Source: Earliella scabrosa
Taxonomy: Eukaryota > Basidiomycota > Agaricomycetes > Polyporales > Polyporaceae
Direction of reading: 5' to 3'
Length of the DNA stretch: 64,000 nucleotides
Assembly: GCA_022605405.1 (NCBI GenBank)
Contig: JABYQQ010000035.1
Location: 186,001-250,000 of the forward strand
Shown: piece by piece, positions 1 through 12,247 of the stretch
Layout: each line of letters begins with the position of its first letter
Numbering within the stretch: position 1 is the stretch's first letter
Translations under genes and position numbers: made by a program
Notes under the pieces: generated by a model
Told to the model about the DNA's origin: nothing
What the model saw: the letters and a program-made list of their open reading frames with translations, nothing else
The model's database searches: none

Positions 1-1259
1 GAGAAGTTCGTCCTGACGGTGGGTTCCTCTTACTACCCCCATTCTGTAACGCTAATCCGCTGCTAGGTCGGTGGAGACAAGTTCTACAGCGACTGGATAA
101 CGAAGCTCAAGATCCTATGGCGATACGGATACAACGCTCCCCAGAGGACACAGGCTCTGTGAGTTCTATGGTGCTCGCTTGCGATGTATGCACTGATGCT
201 GAGGATCCACTCAGCGTGGACAAGATGATTTCCTCCATTTTGAGGATGTACGACAGTGCGCCACCGGTGTTCAACAGCATTACCTCCTTGGCGACTCTGC
301 TGGGTTGGACTGAAGTCGCCGACAAAACCAGTCTGGAGTATCTCCGCTCCCAAGAGGTCGACGATCGGTGGTCTCTCGAATTTGTGGAGGCCATCACTCG
401 TATCAACTACGGACAGGTACGTGATTCTGTTCCGAGTCTGCCTATGTTCGTGTGATCAGATTTCTAACTCAAGCGGTGTACCGCAGGACATCGACCGCAT
501 CCATGGACTGGAAGGACTCGTATCGCTCGCGTCCAATGGCGCATCGACTGTCATCGGTGGTAACCGGCAAGTCTACGAGCGATTCGTCAAGGACTCGAAC
601 GCTGCGCTGTTTCTGAACACTACCGTGAGCCACACTTCTCACCAAATCACGATCCCCAGCGGGCGCATTCTGATCCTGTGGCCCAGGTCGAGTCAGTGTC
701 TCGCTCGTCGTCCTCCGAGCCGTGGATCCTCAAAACCAGTGATTCCGAGGAGGCACGCCCCTACCGCGCGGTCATCCTCGCAGCACCCTTCCACCAAACC
801 GGCATCCGATTCACCTCAGACCCGCCCATCGCTGCAGTCCCACCACAGGACTACGTCCACCTCCACGTCACACTGGTCACGACCTCGAGCCCCAGCTTCA
901 ACCCATCGTACTTCAACCTCGCGCCGGGCTTCGACGTCCCCGCGATGATCCTCACGACGCGCGCGGGAGCGCGCCAGGGCGGACCCGAACCGGAGTTCAA
1001 CTCGCTGAGCTACCTCCGCGCGGTGCGCAACCACGACCTGACGCAGTGGCGGAACGCGCGAGGGGAGCCGGAGTGGGTCGTCAAGGTGTTCTCGAAGACG
1101 CGGATCTCGGATAGCTGGCTCGAGGAGATGTTTCAGGGGAAGGTAGGGTGGGTGCTCAGGAAGGAGTGGGACGCGTACCCGGTTCTCGATCCGACTACGG
1201 AGTTCCCGCCCGTGCGGCTCGCGGATGGGCTGTATTATGTGAATGCGTTTGAACCGTGA
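1..1259 (+). CDS. Prenylcysteine oxidase (prenylcysteine lyase domain), 5' end outside window
   Basis: This enzyme family degrades prenylated cysteine released when prenylated proteins are broken down; it is an FAD-dependent thioether oxidase, usually lysosomal or vacuolar. The exons I can join are 1-18, 67-158, 215-416, 487-624 and 687-1259, all in phase. The joined product reads WITKLKILWRYGYNAPQRTQ, then a helical segment ending EAITRINYGQ, then a stretch resembling GLEGLVSLASNGASTVIGGN, which follow the order and wording of the family (human PCYOX1 has the corresponding RVNYGQ and VEGGN blocks). The C-terminal part continues to a TGA at 1257-1259. The N-terminal FAD-binding Rossmann half lies left of the window, so the entry is partial because of the window edge and not because of damage. 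No frameshift is seen in the visible part. Family call is strong; the substrate is inferred from the family. Confidence 0.85.
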
Positions 1260-2137
1260 GTGGATTACGCTGATCTTGCGTGGGGTTGTCAGTGCTCATC
1301 GGAGTGGTGCGGGGCGTACAGGCTTATCTCGACGATCGAGACTGAGATACTCTCTGCGCGGAATGTTGTGGACATCCTTCTTGGGGAACACTTCAACTCA
1401 AGTATATGCGGCGCGCGGGAAGGCGAGGGGTCCATATCGAACACGACCAAAAGCGAGGATTTCGTCTACGGATGGGATTGTTGAAGGTGCGGGGCGTGTT
1501 CGAGGTGTGTGGTATACCGGCTTCCACCAGCTGCCTTTTTTCCCGATCTGACGCCGCGCTTAGGATGGATCCTGTACCTGTACATGCATAATCGACACTT
1601 GAACCTTTGATCAACTTATCGTCATATGGTTACCTGCGTCGGCCTCAGGACGCCCTTTAGTCAACATACTAGTAGGCGTGCACCTCTAGACTGCAACTCC
1701 ACCTGCCCTGTCAGTATTCCCTCTCCTCAGACGATAGCTTTCGTCGCTCGCAAATTGACACGCCGTCGCATGCTCTGCGCCCTCAGCAGAGTCCTTTACA
1801 CGCTGGGAGCTTATTTCCGAAGATCCGAAGATCATGTACTGTAGCACTGTGATCGCAACAGGTGCGATAAATACGAGTAGCTGAAACTTTGGGTGCGCAT
1901 GATACGAGAATGGGGATACATGTAAGCTCAGTACGGGTTACAGAGCTGAGAGGTAACAACAGCAAGCGGGGATTTACTGAGAAGGTACGATGAGCGTGAA
2001 AAGATCTGTTGATCGGTATTCAGAGCAGGAATGCGAGAACGAAGCGTACATATGAGGACTGGGAATGTCAATAGTACACGATCGAAACCTTGCAGCGTCG
2101 TTAGAGGAGTGGCCATCCGGATTGTCGGGAAGTTGGA
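1260..2137. other. Intergenic, no gene recognised
   Basis: Convergent gap between the 3' end of the prenylcysteine oxidase gene and the 3' end of the first F-box gene. Open frames here are short and show no family resemblance. The stretch 1855-1995 resembles 4348-4500, which lies downstream of the second F-box gene (see findings). Confidence 0.6.
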
Positions 2138-3531
2138 TCAGGAACTCATAGATGTCATGACAGGGGAAGGTGTGCATTGGGTGACAAGGATAGCAGAGAC
2201 AATGATCCGACGATCTGCTCCGCAGAGTGCCAGAGATGCGGCTCTGTGAACAGGGTGAGTATTCGTCACCGTCATGCAGACCACCCGACATGACATACTA
2301 TATGAACACAGTTCCACTTCGACAGAGACGGTGGCGTGACAGCGGGGAGGGAGTCGGCGGATCACCTCTGCCGTCCACCACCCCGAGTCGTACTCCGGAT
2401 CGTTGTCCTCGAGGATGATGTGGAGCTGACGCAGCTCCGGGAAGCCAGAAAAGATCACCGGCATTTCGTCTCCAAAGAGTAGGTCGAGCAGGCCTATGCG
2501 GTCGCTTCCGTTTCTGATCTCGCCGTGCAGAAAAGATCTGTACACGCAAATGCTGAGAGTCTGCAGAGCTGAGCTGGGCCGTACTCTGTTCAGGACGGCT
2601 ATCCAGACGTTTGTCCTTTTTTGAGATGACCGCTTGGGCTCACTGTAGGGATTGAAACGAAATGCCAAGTGTTCTAATCCTTGGAAATGTTGAATGCATT
2701 CCAGCGTGTCGTCTACGTCTTCATCAGTATTCGGGGTGGAGATAGGGCGAGTATATCATACCGGAGATTCCTTTTGTGGCATCAAACTCGAATCTCTTGA
2801 CAGAAGAGCCAAACGGGACGCCCTTCCAGGGAACCAGCGCACCCAAATAGTCCTAAGAGTAACAGAGCCTGTCGATTTAGAGCGATTGACACAGCACGCG
2901 AAGGATCTCTCACCTTAAACCTGAGATGTATCAGGTTCGGGCACTTCCTAGTCTTTGAGGTGTGTTGCAGCGCCGCCCGGCGAATGGCATCCATGTCCCG
3001 ATTCCATCCATCTTCCCGATCAATCATTCCTCGTACGTGCAGAGCGCTAAGTTTGGGCAAAGACCAAATGAAACGCCAAAGGCTATGGAGAACGTTGGCT
3101 ACCGGTATTGTGATGTGGAGTTCTACTATCCCTGACCAGTAAGGGAAGTAGAGGTCGGCATATCGGGGGGAATACGGTGTCCAAGTTAACTGACAGAAGT
3201 CAAGTGCGATGCACTTCTTCAACAGCCGCGGGAGGGGGGCGCGGAAGAATGGGATGTATGCATTCTTGTGAACAGGCTTCACGACCAGTCTGACTACCAG
3301 GTCCGCAAGATGCGGTGTCTCTTGGAGCGTCCGCAGAAGGAGATCGACGTGGGACTCCTTCGTGAGTTCAACTTGATAGAGGAGGTTCATCTGGCTACGG
3401 GGCAGCCAGGCAGAGCAGACGAGAGAGGTCTGACGCAGGACATGATATGAGAAGACTCTAGGAACGTCAGAGCGCCAGCATGCGTCGATGATGTGCTCGC
3501 ATATCTCGATGGGGAGGCGGCCGATGGTCAT
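2138..3531 (-). CDS. F-box-like protein, copy 1
   Basis: Predicted substrate-recognition subunit of an SCF-type ubiquitin ligase. Three exons: 3531-2914, 2852-2762 and 2712-2138, giving about 427 residues. The start is placed at the ATG just before RLPIEICEHIIDACW, because the two paralogues start at the same place. The N-terminus is a degenerate F-box (LPIEICEHIIDACW ... LRQTSLVCSAWLPRS), followed by a long region without clear repeats and a C-terminal block with FPELRQLHIILEDND and WWTAEVIRRLPPRCHATV. Intron 2 is only 49 bp, phase 1, at the same place as in copies 2 and 3; splicing it is needed to keep the frame, which argues that the gene is intact. The last exon could contain one more intron (GTATGT to TTCACAG near 2240-2295), so the C-terminal 60 residues are uncertain. 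Function is by family only; no partner can be named. Confidence 0.75.
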
Positions 3532-5136
3532 ATCGGCGAGGAGCACGGGCACTTGTCCGAGTTATACTGCCCACCAAACTTCCCTAGAACGCTTGCCAAC
3601 AAATGGCGGTTATCCGCATTGAGGTGGGACTGGCTCAGCCGCACGGTGCGTTTGCCAGACCGTTGGGAGACGACCTTGCTCGAGCGCGCGTGTAGCGAGT
3701 TGTTTGGTAGCCTGACGATTTCTGAATGCTATTAGATTGAGTGTACCTGAAAGGCGGCATGAACGCACGATTTCTCGCAATTGATGCTCCGTGATCCAGA
3801 TTCTGGGCGGCCAACCTCAGGGCACACCGCGCACGAGTACTCCAGCCTTCGTGGCGACTACTGATGACGAGCACGGAAGAGGTCTGCGGACACAAGATAA
3901 TCAGCGCAGTATCGTTGCAATAAAAGCCCATACCCTCAACTTGCTGCAGTTGTGCGCCAGGAATTCCGGTTGGCGGGAGTCTAGGGACTGGGAGGGAATG
4001 GCGAGATGACGGCACTGGCACTGTGCAGAGCCACATGCAGATTCGGGTGCACTCGGCCCGAGACGTGGGCGTCTGGGTTGCCTTTTCTGCTCGCGCCTTC
4101 GCCGGGCGCGCGGCATGCGCTCCTCCACCACATCTACACTGCCACCTCGTCCGTAGCCACATTTTGACTGCAGTGGAAATTCAATCAAGAGAGCCAAAAC
4201 TACAGTAAGACTACTTGACCTGATCCCGACATGCGCTGACTAGTGATTCAATTGAATCGCAAGCACTCGATGTGCAGCGGCTTGGCGTTGATATCCCTGC
4301 TGCGCAACAAATCGCAAGACCATGCAGATGTAAGTGGCACAGTTAGCGCAACAGGGGCGGGGGCAATAAATACGAGCGTCTGTGGGTGCGCGCAATATGC
4401 GATCGCAGATACATGTAGGCGACGGGTCAAGGAGAGACTTGGAGGTAGCTACAGCAGAAATGTAAGGGGCTACAGCAGAAATGTAAGGGAAGAGTGAGCT
4501 AGGGAAGGAACGATCATGAATGACGAACGTGGTTGAGTATAGCTGGGTAGGAACAAGGGTCGTTAACTAGACTGATCAACGGATGATGGGATATATATAT
4601 ATATACTATGGCAGGACATAGTGATCAAAGAACGCGCTGGAGAGGAGTGGTTATCCGGAGCGTCGGATTGAATATGGGAGATATGATGACAGGAAATGGG
4701 GGTTTTGTATAGTTGCGCATCTTACAAGACGACCAGTGCTTTGCGATAAGAAATGGCTGGGGGATGCCCGAGGTCGTAAATGGGACTTGGGTGATGAGGG
4801 TACTTATTGAGAAGACCACCATAAATCAGGCGTAGGGTGCGAGACAGGGCTCCGAAGTCTTGGTGGAGGTTGAGACTGAGAGCCGCGGAGAAACCGTGGA
4901 ATGAGACTTGTGGACAGGGGAAGTGGCAAGCTGCCAGTGAAAGTCGCGAGCGCTGAATGTCCGCAACGCACCCGGCCATCTAAGCAGAATATGAGGTGTC
5001 TGACATCTCGGAGGATGGATGTGGATCATGCACTACCTATTTCTTTCAGCTGCAGCGGCGTCTTGAGCTACACCGACTTGCTCCGGAGTAAGCCACATAT
5101 GTGACCCTGGTAACAGCATTGCCGCGTGAGCACTCG
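3532..5136. other. Intergenic between tandem F-box genes, with small repeats
   Basis: No gene recognised. Contains a 20-21 bp direct repeat built on GCTACAGCAGAAATGTAAGG, two adjacent copies at about 4448-4488, and an (AT)n run at about 4591-4605. The 4348-4500 stretch resembles 1855-1995, suggesting that the F-box gene and its downstream flank were duplicated together. Confidence 0.55.
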
Positions 5137-6474
5137 TCACCAAAAGACTGCGCTGAACGACGTACACGGCCCCGTGAGACGCAATATGACATTGACAGAT
5201 ACTGTGGCATGACAGGTGTCGGGGAGCCGGCGGACCATCTCCGCCGTCCACCACCGCGAGTCATACTCCCCGTCATTATCCTCGAAAGTGAAATGGAGCT
5301 GACGCAGCGTCGGGAACCGAGACAGGATGTTCTGCACCCTGCCTCCTAGCAGGAGGTCCAGAAGGCCTGCGCGGTCAACGCCGTAGCTCACTTGACCACT
5401 CCCATCATCTTTCATCCGATGCAAAACCACGCGAATGCTGATGGACCGCAGAGCCGAGGATCGGACGCTGCTCAGTACTGCCATCTGGACGTTTCTTGTT
5501 CCATAAGATGTTCGCTGTTTAGGTTCGCGGTTGGGCTGGAAACAGAACACCAAGTGTTCCAATCCCCGGAAGACTTGGATGCATTCGAGAGTTCCGTCTA
5601 TGTATTCGTCAATAGTGCTGGTGGATATAAGGCACCAGATATCATACCGGAAATCCCTTTCATCGCATCAAACTCGAATCTCTTGACAGAAGCGCCAAAC
5701 GCGCGGCCTTGCCAGGGAATTAGAGCACAGTAGAAGCTGTCGGTCTAACATTCGTGTCAGAAACTGTCAATTGAAGGAGGTTGTCAAACAAAGTGAGAGG
5801 ACACTCACCCCGTGAAACTTGAGGTATTGCAGGTTTGGGCACTTGGTCTTCGCAGTGGTTTGCAGCGTTGCCCGGCGAATGTGTTGCATCTCGCAATCCC
5901 GTTTAGCCCGATCATCGTTGCGGTCACTCCTCCACCGTACAAAAAGAGTGTTAAGTTGGGGCAACGACCAAATGAAACGAAAGAGGCCATGAAGAGCGTT
6001 ATCCACTGGGACGGTAATGTGCAGTTCTACTATTCCTGACCGTGACCAATGATGGAAGTATGTGTGAGCATATCGAGGCGTATACGAGGCCCAGGATAAA
6101 CCACTGAGGTGAAGTACAACGCACTTCTTCAACATCCGAGGAAGGGGCATCCGAAAAAATGGGATGTATGATGCCGTCGTGATGTCATCATAAAATTGGA
6201 CGTTGTGCACAATCAATTCAACTACAAGGTCCGCGGAGTGTGGGTTTCTCTGAAGCGTACGCAGAAGCAAATTAACGTGAGACTCATGTGTGAGTTCCAC
6301 TTGGTACAGGAGATTAATACGGCTGCGGAAGAGCCAGGCTGAGCAGACGAGGGCGGTCTGGCGCAAGACCTGGTAATGTGAGCTACGCGATCCCAAGGGG
6401 AATCTGAGCCGGCCATCCCAGCACGCATCGATGATGTGCTCGCAGATTTCGATGGGAAAATGGCTGTTGTTCAT
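5137..6474 (-). CDS. F-box-like protein, copy 2
   Basis: Close paralogue of the 2138-3531 gene, same strand and head-to-tail with it. Exons 6474-5809, 5744-5648 and 5597-5137 give about 407 residues. The start before SHFPIEICEHIIDACWDG is chosen by alignment to the other copies; an in-frame ATG exists upstream at 6621 but the extra 49 residues have no counterpart. F-box motif at residues about 6-55 (FPIEICEHIIDACW ... LVCSAWLFRSRINLL), exon 2 encodes ALIPWQGRAFGASVKRFEFD, and the C-terminal block has FPTLRQLHFTFEDND and WWTAEMVRRLPDTCHATV. The 50-bp phase-1 second intron is conserved in position. All junctions keep frame, so it looks functional. Probable role: SCF ubiquitin ligase adaptor; target unknown. 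Confidence 0.78.
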
Positions 6475-7373
6475 GTCGCCGAGTAGAGGGAGGGGATGCA
6501 AGTAGTCATAGCGCAGTATGGGAGACGAACTTTCGCGGAGACCTATCGGTACACATGCGCGAGTTATAATAGCTCTAGTTGGCTCTAGAACAAAATCACC
6601 GGGAAGGCAGATGAGCATCAAGTTCCGCAGTCTACTACCTGTTCATGTTTGGCATGAGCCAATCAGAAAACATCCTTCTCCTAGGATTTGACCACCCCAA
6701 CTGCGTCACTGGTACACCAACCGTCTCTGCATCAAAACTCTGCTGTGACATGAGCTGCCATGCAGCTCGCACTGCAAGGGTTCCGTATCACCTGCACCAG
6801 GCGTATACGTGCTGACAAGACCCTGGCTCGCCATACCTGGGAAACGGATACGAAGGAAGACAGGAACCGAGTACTTCCCGACACTTACGTCCACATAGAT
6901 CCCGCACCGCCCGAGCTTCTGCGGCATGCCGAAGTCGCAAGCCGCGATGTGTGTGACATCGAACGACACCCGTGCCAAAAGCTGACTCCGACTGACGCCA
7001 GAGTTACTGGCAGAGTAGCCACCCTACCCCTAGGCCGGCCGCCTGCAGCTGTATTGCGGTACTGCCAGTCGGGGAGAGTCGGAAGTCGTCACCACTATCA
7101 AGCCTAAACAGACTGCGTACGCACGAGGATGCATGAATAGCTCACCCATCTTGATTCTTCGGAGTCGCGATGGCCCATGGGGAGGGGTGGTCGGAAGACA
7201 AGGAGAGATGGCAGAAAAGGCAATTCAGACGCCCACGGCTCGTGTGTGAATGTGCATGTGACCCCGGCTAGCGGGCCGCTGCCAAGCTTTCTTCTGCCGA
7301 GCTCTTCTCACCTCTTACTTCACCTCTTGCCGCGATCGCCCTACGGAGCCCTACGGGTGACTGGCAGAAGAAG
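6475..7373. other. Divergent intergenic region, promoter side of F-box copy 2 and of the carboxypeptidase
   Basis: No coding signal recognised. The two flanking genes are transcribed away from each other, so both promoters should lie here. A pyrimidine-rich stretch at about 7285-7335 precedes the carboxypeptidase start. Confidence 0.55.
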
Positions 7374-9638
7374 ATGCGCGCCCTCTTGAACACACTCATT
7401 CTTCAAAGTCTCTATGGCCTAGCACGAGGGATTGGATCCCTGCAGACTCCCATACACATCCTTAGTGACGGGGTGAATGCATTCTCCGAGTACGACACAG
7501 GCCTTTTCACGCCATTGGGACATTTGGACGCGCTCTCTTCATCCGAGTTCACGCAACTTGAGCACCCAGCGTTTCAACGACATAGTTTGCGTATCAAGGA
7601 GTCGCAGTTCTGTGATGGATCAGTGCGGTAAGTTGGTTATCCGTAGCAGTTGGATCATCTGACGACAACGATATTGTAGGGCATACAGCGGCTACATCGA
7701 TGTCGAGGCGAGGCATCTCTTCTTTTGGTTTTTCGAGAGCAGACGGGACCCAGAAAATGACGATATCATATATTGGACCAACGGCGGCCCAGGCGGAGCG
7801 TCAACCATCGGATTGTTCATGGAGCTTGGTACGGTATAGCCCTTAGTGCGGAACACAACCTTGTCTTCTGACGGTTGTTTGAGATAGGTCCGTGTGTTAT
7901 GACGGGTCCGAACAGCACGATGCGTAACCCGTACTCGTGGAACGAGCAGGCCAACATCTTCTTCATCGACCAGCCCGTCGGTGTGGGCTACTCGTACGCC
8001 GAGTACGGGGAGTCTGTGGTATGCCGCCACCTGTCATTTGGGCGTGATGTGCCTTGCCTCATGTCGTCTACCACAGGGAACTGCCTATGAGGCAGCCGCA
8101 GACGTCGCGGCGTTCATGGCAATCTTCTTCGAGCACTTCACGAAGTTCAAGGGCCGACCTGTACACATGGCGGGCGAGAGTTACGGAGTGAGGATCCCCA
8201 GTTAAGTTTCACTACATGTCTGTGCTGACCTCGAGTGCCGACTCGCGCCACAGGGCCGCTACATTCCAGCCTTCGCAACACAGGTGTACGACCAGAATGC
8301 TGCGCTGATCGCGGCAGGCTTAACCCCGATCAACTTGACGTCAATCATGCTCGGTGAGCGGCTGGTAGTCCGATTATAGCCAATCTGTCTAGTGGGGTCT
8401 GTGTCTCATTCTGGTCTCAAGGGAACGGCTGCACGGACTTCCCCACGATGTACCCGTCTTACTACGACGCGCAATGCCACGATCCAGCCTTCCGTCCCAT
8501 CAAGAACATAGGGTGAGTATCTCCGGTACCCGCATAGGACTTCTCCATGCTGACTAGGGAGGGTCGGCGTATCAGAACATGCGTGCGGATGAAGCAACTG
8601 GTATGTCATTCATCCTGCCGAATCCTCTCCATCCACCTCTCAACACCACTTGGGGACACAGGCCCAGCGCTGTGAGAAGCGCTTCAAAGCATCATGCGTC
8701 GAAATCTTCGACGCCATCGACTGCGCTGCTGCGGTCGATTTCTGCATACAGGCGACCGAGAACCCATTCCAAAGTACGTCCGCAAATACTTCTTTCTAAT
8801 GGACGCATCAGATTCAGGGCAGACCGCGTAGATCCTCACAAATACGACCGCTTGCGGCCTTGGTCAGTCGATCGTCCGTCATTTTTTATGCTGCGAGCAC
8901 CCTACTGAGCGCACGTATAGCAAAGCTCCCGGCACGAAAGGATGTTATCCGATCATCGGGTGTGAACATGCGTATCTGTCCTTCGTAACTCGAAGCTGAT
9001 TAGTCTCGATCCTCCTCCTCTCTCCTTCTCAGTGACATCGAGGCCTACCTCAGCGCTTCGCACATCCAGGATCTTCTCGGAGTCGACTCGGCGAAGCGCG
9101 GAAACTACAGCACAGAATCAGAGGCTGTCCAGCAGGCCTTCGCGGACACGCTCGACTGGTACGCTTTCCCCGCGCACTTCCACGTCGCCGCGCTGCTCGA
9201 GCGCGGTGTGAGAGTGCTGGTGTATGCTGGCGATACCGACCTCGTGTGCAACTGGGTGCGTTTCTCTGGTCCTTATCTACGTGGTTGGAGCTGACTGTGT
9301 TCGGCGTACGCATGGGCGCAGATCGGCAACGACCGAATGACGATGGCGCTGGAATGGAGTGCACAGGACGAGTACCGGCCACAGCCCCTCCGACCGTGGC
9401 TCGTTGATGGCGAGGCGGCAGGCGTTACGAGGAGCGGAGGAGGACTCACGTTCGCCACGATCGCGGGCGCGGGACACATGGTGCGTAGCGCTTTCCGGAG
9501 CTCGGTGGAGCTTGCAACAACCACTCTGTCTGACGTGGGTTGATGTTCGTGCGCTGATGCACCACTCAGGCTCCGTACGACCGCCCGGCGCAGTCGTTGG
9601 CGATGGTCAATAGGTGGTTGGCTGGTGAAGCCTTGTGA
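7374..9638 (+). CDS. Secreted serine carboxypeptidase, family S10
   Basis: Removes C-terminal amino acids from peptides, usually at acid pH, in the vacuole or outside the cell. Thirteen exons were joined: 7374-7627, 7680-7828, 7888-8018, 8077-8187, 8254-8353, 8422-8512, 8576-8600, 8662-8777, 8818-8862, 8921-8959, 9033-9255, 9322-9480 and 9570-9638; about 503 residues, normal for the family. The N-terminus ([17 protein letters not shown]) looks like a signal peptide. Catalytic triad: Ser213 in GESYG, Asp423 in [11 protein letters not shown], His480 in GAGHM. The oxyanion region is [10 protein letters not shown], where most relatives have NGGPGCSS, so a usually conserved cysteine is replaced by glycine. 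Exons 8-9 are the least certain: the best frame needs an unusual donor at 8778. No damage seen. Likely nutritional peptidase; the substrate is not shown by sequence. Confidence 0.88.
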
Positions 9639-10453
9639 GAAGTACCTGAACACTTGAACAAACACAGACGCACCTCAGAATGGGAGGGGCTCAGATTATG
9701 GGAACCGCAACGGATCCGTCGCTCAAAGACCTGGTCCTTGACCCCTGCGGTCGGACTAAGCTTGCCCGGTGAGTTTCCGGTTGTCGTATCGCTGGCACCG
9801 GGTGTGGTATGGAGTACGTCATGCCAGTGCTTCTGCGCCAGGAGCTTGAGCTATTCTCTAAATTTGGCTCACGGGCTGGTCCGCACTACGCCTTTGTGGC
9901 GTCGTTGAGAACAGCCGTACGCGTGGGGATGTCAGCGAGAAAGTATGGCTGAGAACACGGTCGCGCTAGCCTGTCCATTTGGGCCAGCCCTGTCCGCTTC
10001 ATTCATACTTTCTGTACACGGGGACGTCACGAGAGTAGCGGTGCTCCGGCGATTGTCGTGAGTTCCGCGGAGTAGAGCGGGAGAAGGACTCAGGTAAGCA
10101 TGGTCTCAAAATACACAAGCTCCGGGGTTCTTCGATTCGCGCGCGCCTCTCGTTCTCATCGCCTAACGCAACGCACGCCACACGACCCTCCTCCCCGACC
10201 TCTCGTGCCCAGGTGACGGCTACATTTGACTCATGGCGCACTCATTGCGCACGCACACGAAATCTCCGAAGGCCGAGAAGCGGTGGTGCGCGCCCGTTCT
10301 CTGATTTGCGCCAATGGGTTCGCGCTGATGCTTTGTGTCCGCAGACCCCTTCCCTGCGCGTTCGGTCGAATCCTATCAGTCGGGGAGACGAAGGCTTAAG
10401 TACCCTCGGTGACGTGTGTACGCCCCGAGGATGACCATTCGAGAGCTAGAGCT
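9639..10453. other. Intergenic, no gene recognised
   Basis: Between the carboxypeptidase stop and the membrane-protein start. Nothing beyond short unsupported frames; presumably the terminator of the first and the promoter of the second gene. Confidence 0.5.
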
Positions 10454-12247
10454 ATGCTGGACGTTAACCGCCGAGCGACCGCACCTGTCGATACCGCCAC
10501 TGTTCTCCAGTGAGTCCGCTGCTATTCTCCTGTCGGCTCCTCTGTGCTGATCTATGAACTGCGATGTTCGTAGGATAGGACCGATAGTGGGTACGCTTTC
10601 ATCTCTGCGAGAGGCTTGCGGGCTAATGCTCCCTCCAGCTCATCGGCGGGCTACTTTCATGGATGCTATTCGGCATCTCCATAGTCCAGCTCTGTGCGTC
10701 CGCGTTCCGCCTTCAACCTATCACCGGCCCCTCTTCGTCCGTGCTGAGCCGCGTCATCGCAGACATCTACCACGTATCCTTCGGCTTCCGAGACCATCGC
10801 TTCATCCAAGTCTCGGTCTACACGATCTTCCTGCTCGACATCTTCCAGAGCATCGTCGCGGCGAACGAGGGGTGGCAGACGCTTATCGCGGGGTGGGGGC
10901 GGCCGGAGAACCTGCGGTATCCGGGATGGACGTTTATAGCGCTTCCCATCGTCTCGACCTTCGGTGCGTGGCTGAGATCGCAGTCGTTGGTAACAAGCTT
11001 AAGTGAGTCGCCTAGTCTCGATGTGGGTGCAAACGTTCTATGCTTGGAGGATACGACAGCTCGGGAGGTGGACGGTGGTACCCGGCATGATCGTCTTGGT
11101 GAGTCATCCACCGGGTGGCTCCTGTTTCGTCTGCTCTCTCATTTCGCATCAAGACTGCGTTAATCCAAGCCGGAGGCGCATGGGCATTGGCTATTGGGGT
11201 ACGTTGGGCCGGACTGTCATCGTGGAAGATCGACTCACGATTTTTCGTAGTTTGCCTTTACGAAAGACATCACAAGCCTGCACGAGACGAGGATGTACGC
11301 GAGGGCGATCGTGCGTTCACCACTTCGAGCTTCCCTGCTCTTCACGCATTGACGATGGGGGCCGAAACAGCTGTGGTTAGGAGGCGGAGCATTCACTGAC
11401 ATTGTACGTCCATGCTTGAGTTTCAGTTCCATCCTGCTCAGATGCTCTCCATGCTCAGACTATCATGTGTTCGATGCTCTATTTGGTATGTGATTCCAAG
11501 ACTCTAGAACTACATCCGATTGTTCCATCAGTGACACTGAACCCTTCATAGCTCTATGCGGTGAAGCAGCGAATACGGTCCTTCGAGCCCAGCGAACTGA
11601 TGGTCAATCGCCTCATTCGCCTCTCCATCGAAACGGGCTCCGCATGCGCACTATCCGCGATACTCCAGTTGATCCTCTTCCTGGGCGTGCCGGAAACGAA
11701 CATTCATCTAGTCGTGTGAGTCTACCAATGTCCCCATCTTGGCTACTAGAGCTGGAGTTGCTCACATAGCGTTGCAGAGCCCTGATCCTCAGCAAGAGTA
11801 CGTCCCATTCTCTGGCAGCAGAATGCATCGTTCCTGATTTGTGCTGGCCTTGGAACATCGTCGTCCCATGCGCAGTCTACTCCAACACCCTCATGAGCTC
11901 GCTTAACGCGCGCCCGAGCAAGAGCGCCTCCAAGCGCATGAAGTCCGGCAACCTCACCTTCAGACAGAGTCAGTCCCGGTCCGACGGGATCGAGAGCAGG
12001 GCCTCCCACACGCACCCGGTCGCGATCCACATCACGCGCGAGGTCGAAGTCGACGGGTCCACGGCGGGGGAAGAGGATAAGGTTGGGCAGGTTCGTACTC
12101 CTTCGCTCGAACTCTGGTTACTCATGTCCCTGATGCTGTCGTCACTATTAGAGTTGGGAGATTGAGCTCGAAGACGTCGCGAGCTCGGAGCACCATCCGC
12201 CATGTTCAAGGTCCATAGAGATTGAGGCGAAGAAGCGGATGGGTTGA
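10454..12247 (+). CDS. DUF6534-like multi-pass membrane protein
   Basis: Member of a large basidiomycete-specific family of seven-helix membrane proteins of unknown function. Twelve exons: 10454-10509, 10574-10586, 10639-10963, 11016-11098, 11154-11198, 11251-11310, 11371-11403, 11459-11485, 11552-11715, 11778-11797, 11876-12090 and 12152-12247; 378 residues. Hydrophobic segments include LIGGLLSWMLFGISIVQLCA, VYTIFLLDIFQSIVAA, ALPIVSTF followed by VQTFYAWRIRQLGRW, a short helix ending AGGAWALAIG and SAILQLILFLGVPETN. The wording LVNRLIRLSIETG-like (here NRLIRLSIETGSACALSA) and VYSNTLMSSLNARPS-like (IYSNTLMSSLNARPS) is typical of the family. The cytoplasmic tail is polar. The final exon and its intron lie inside the inverted duplication: a copy of the last exon, without the rest of the gene, sits near 57030-57085 on the minus strand. 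Some micro-exon edges are tentative. Confidence 0.72.

Noticed and set aside
5642..5744. Frameshift in F-box copies 1 and 2 after the KRFEFD block
   Set aside because: A 49-50 bp phase-1 intron, seen also in copy 3, restores the frame exactly.
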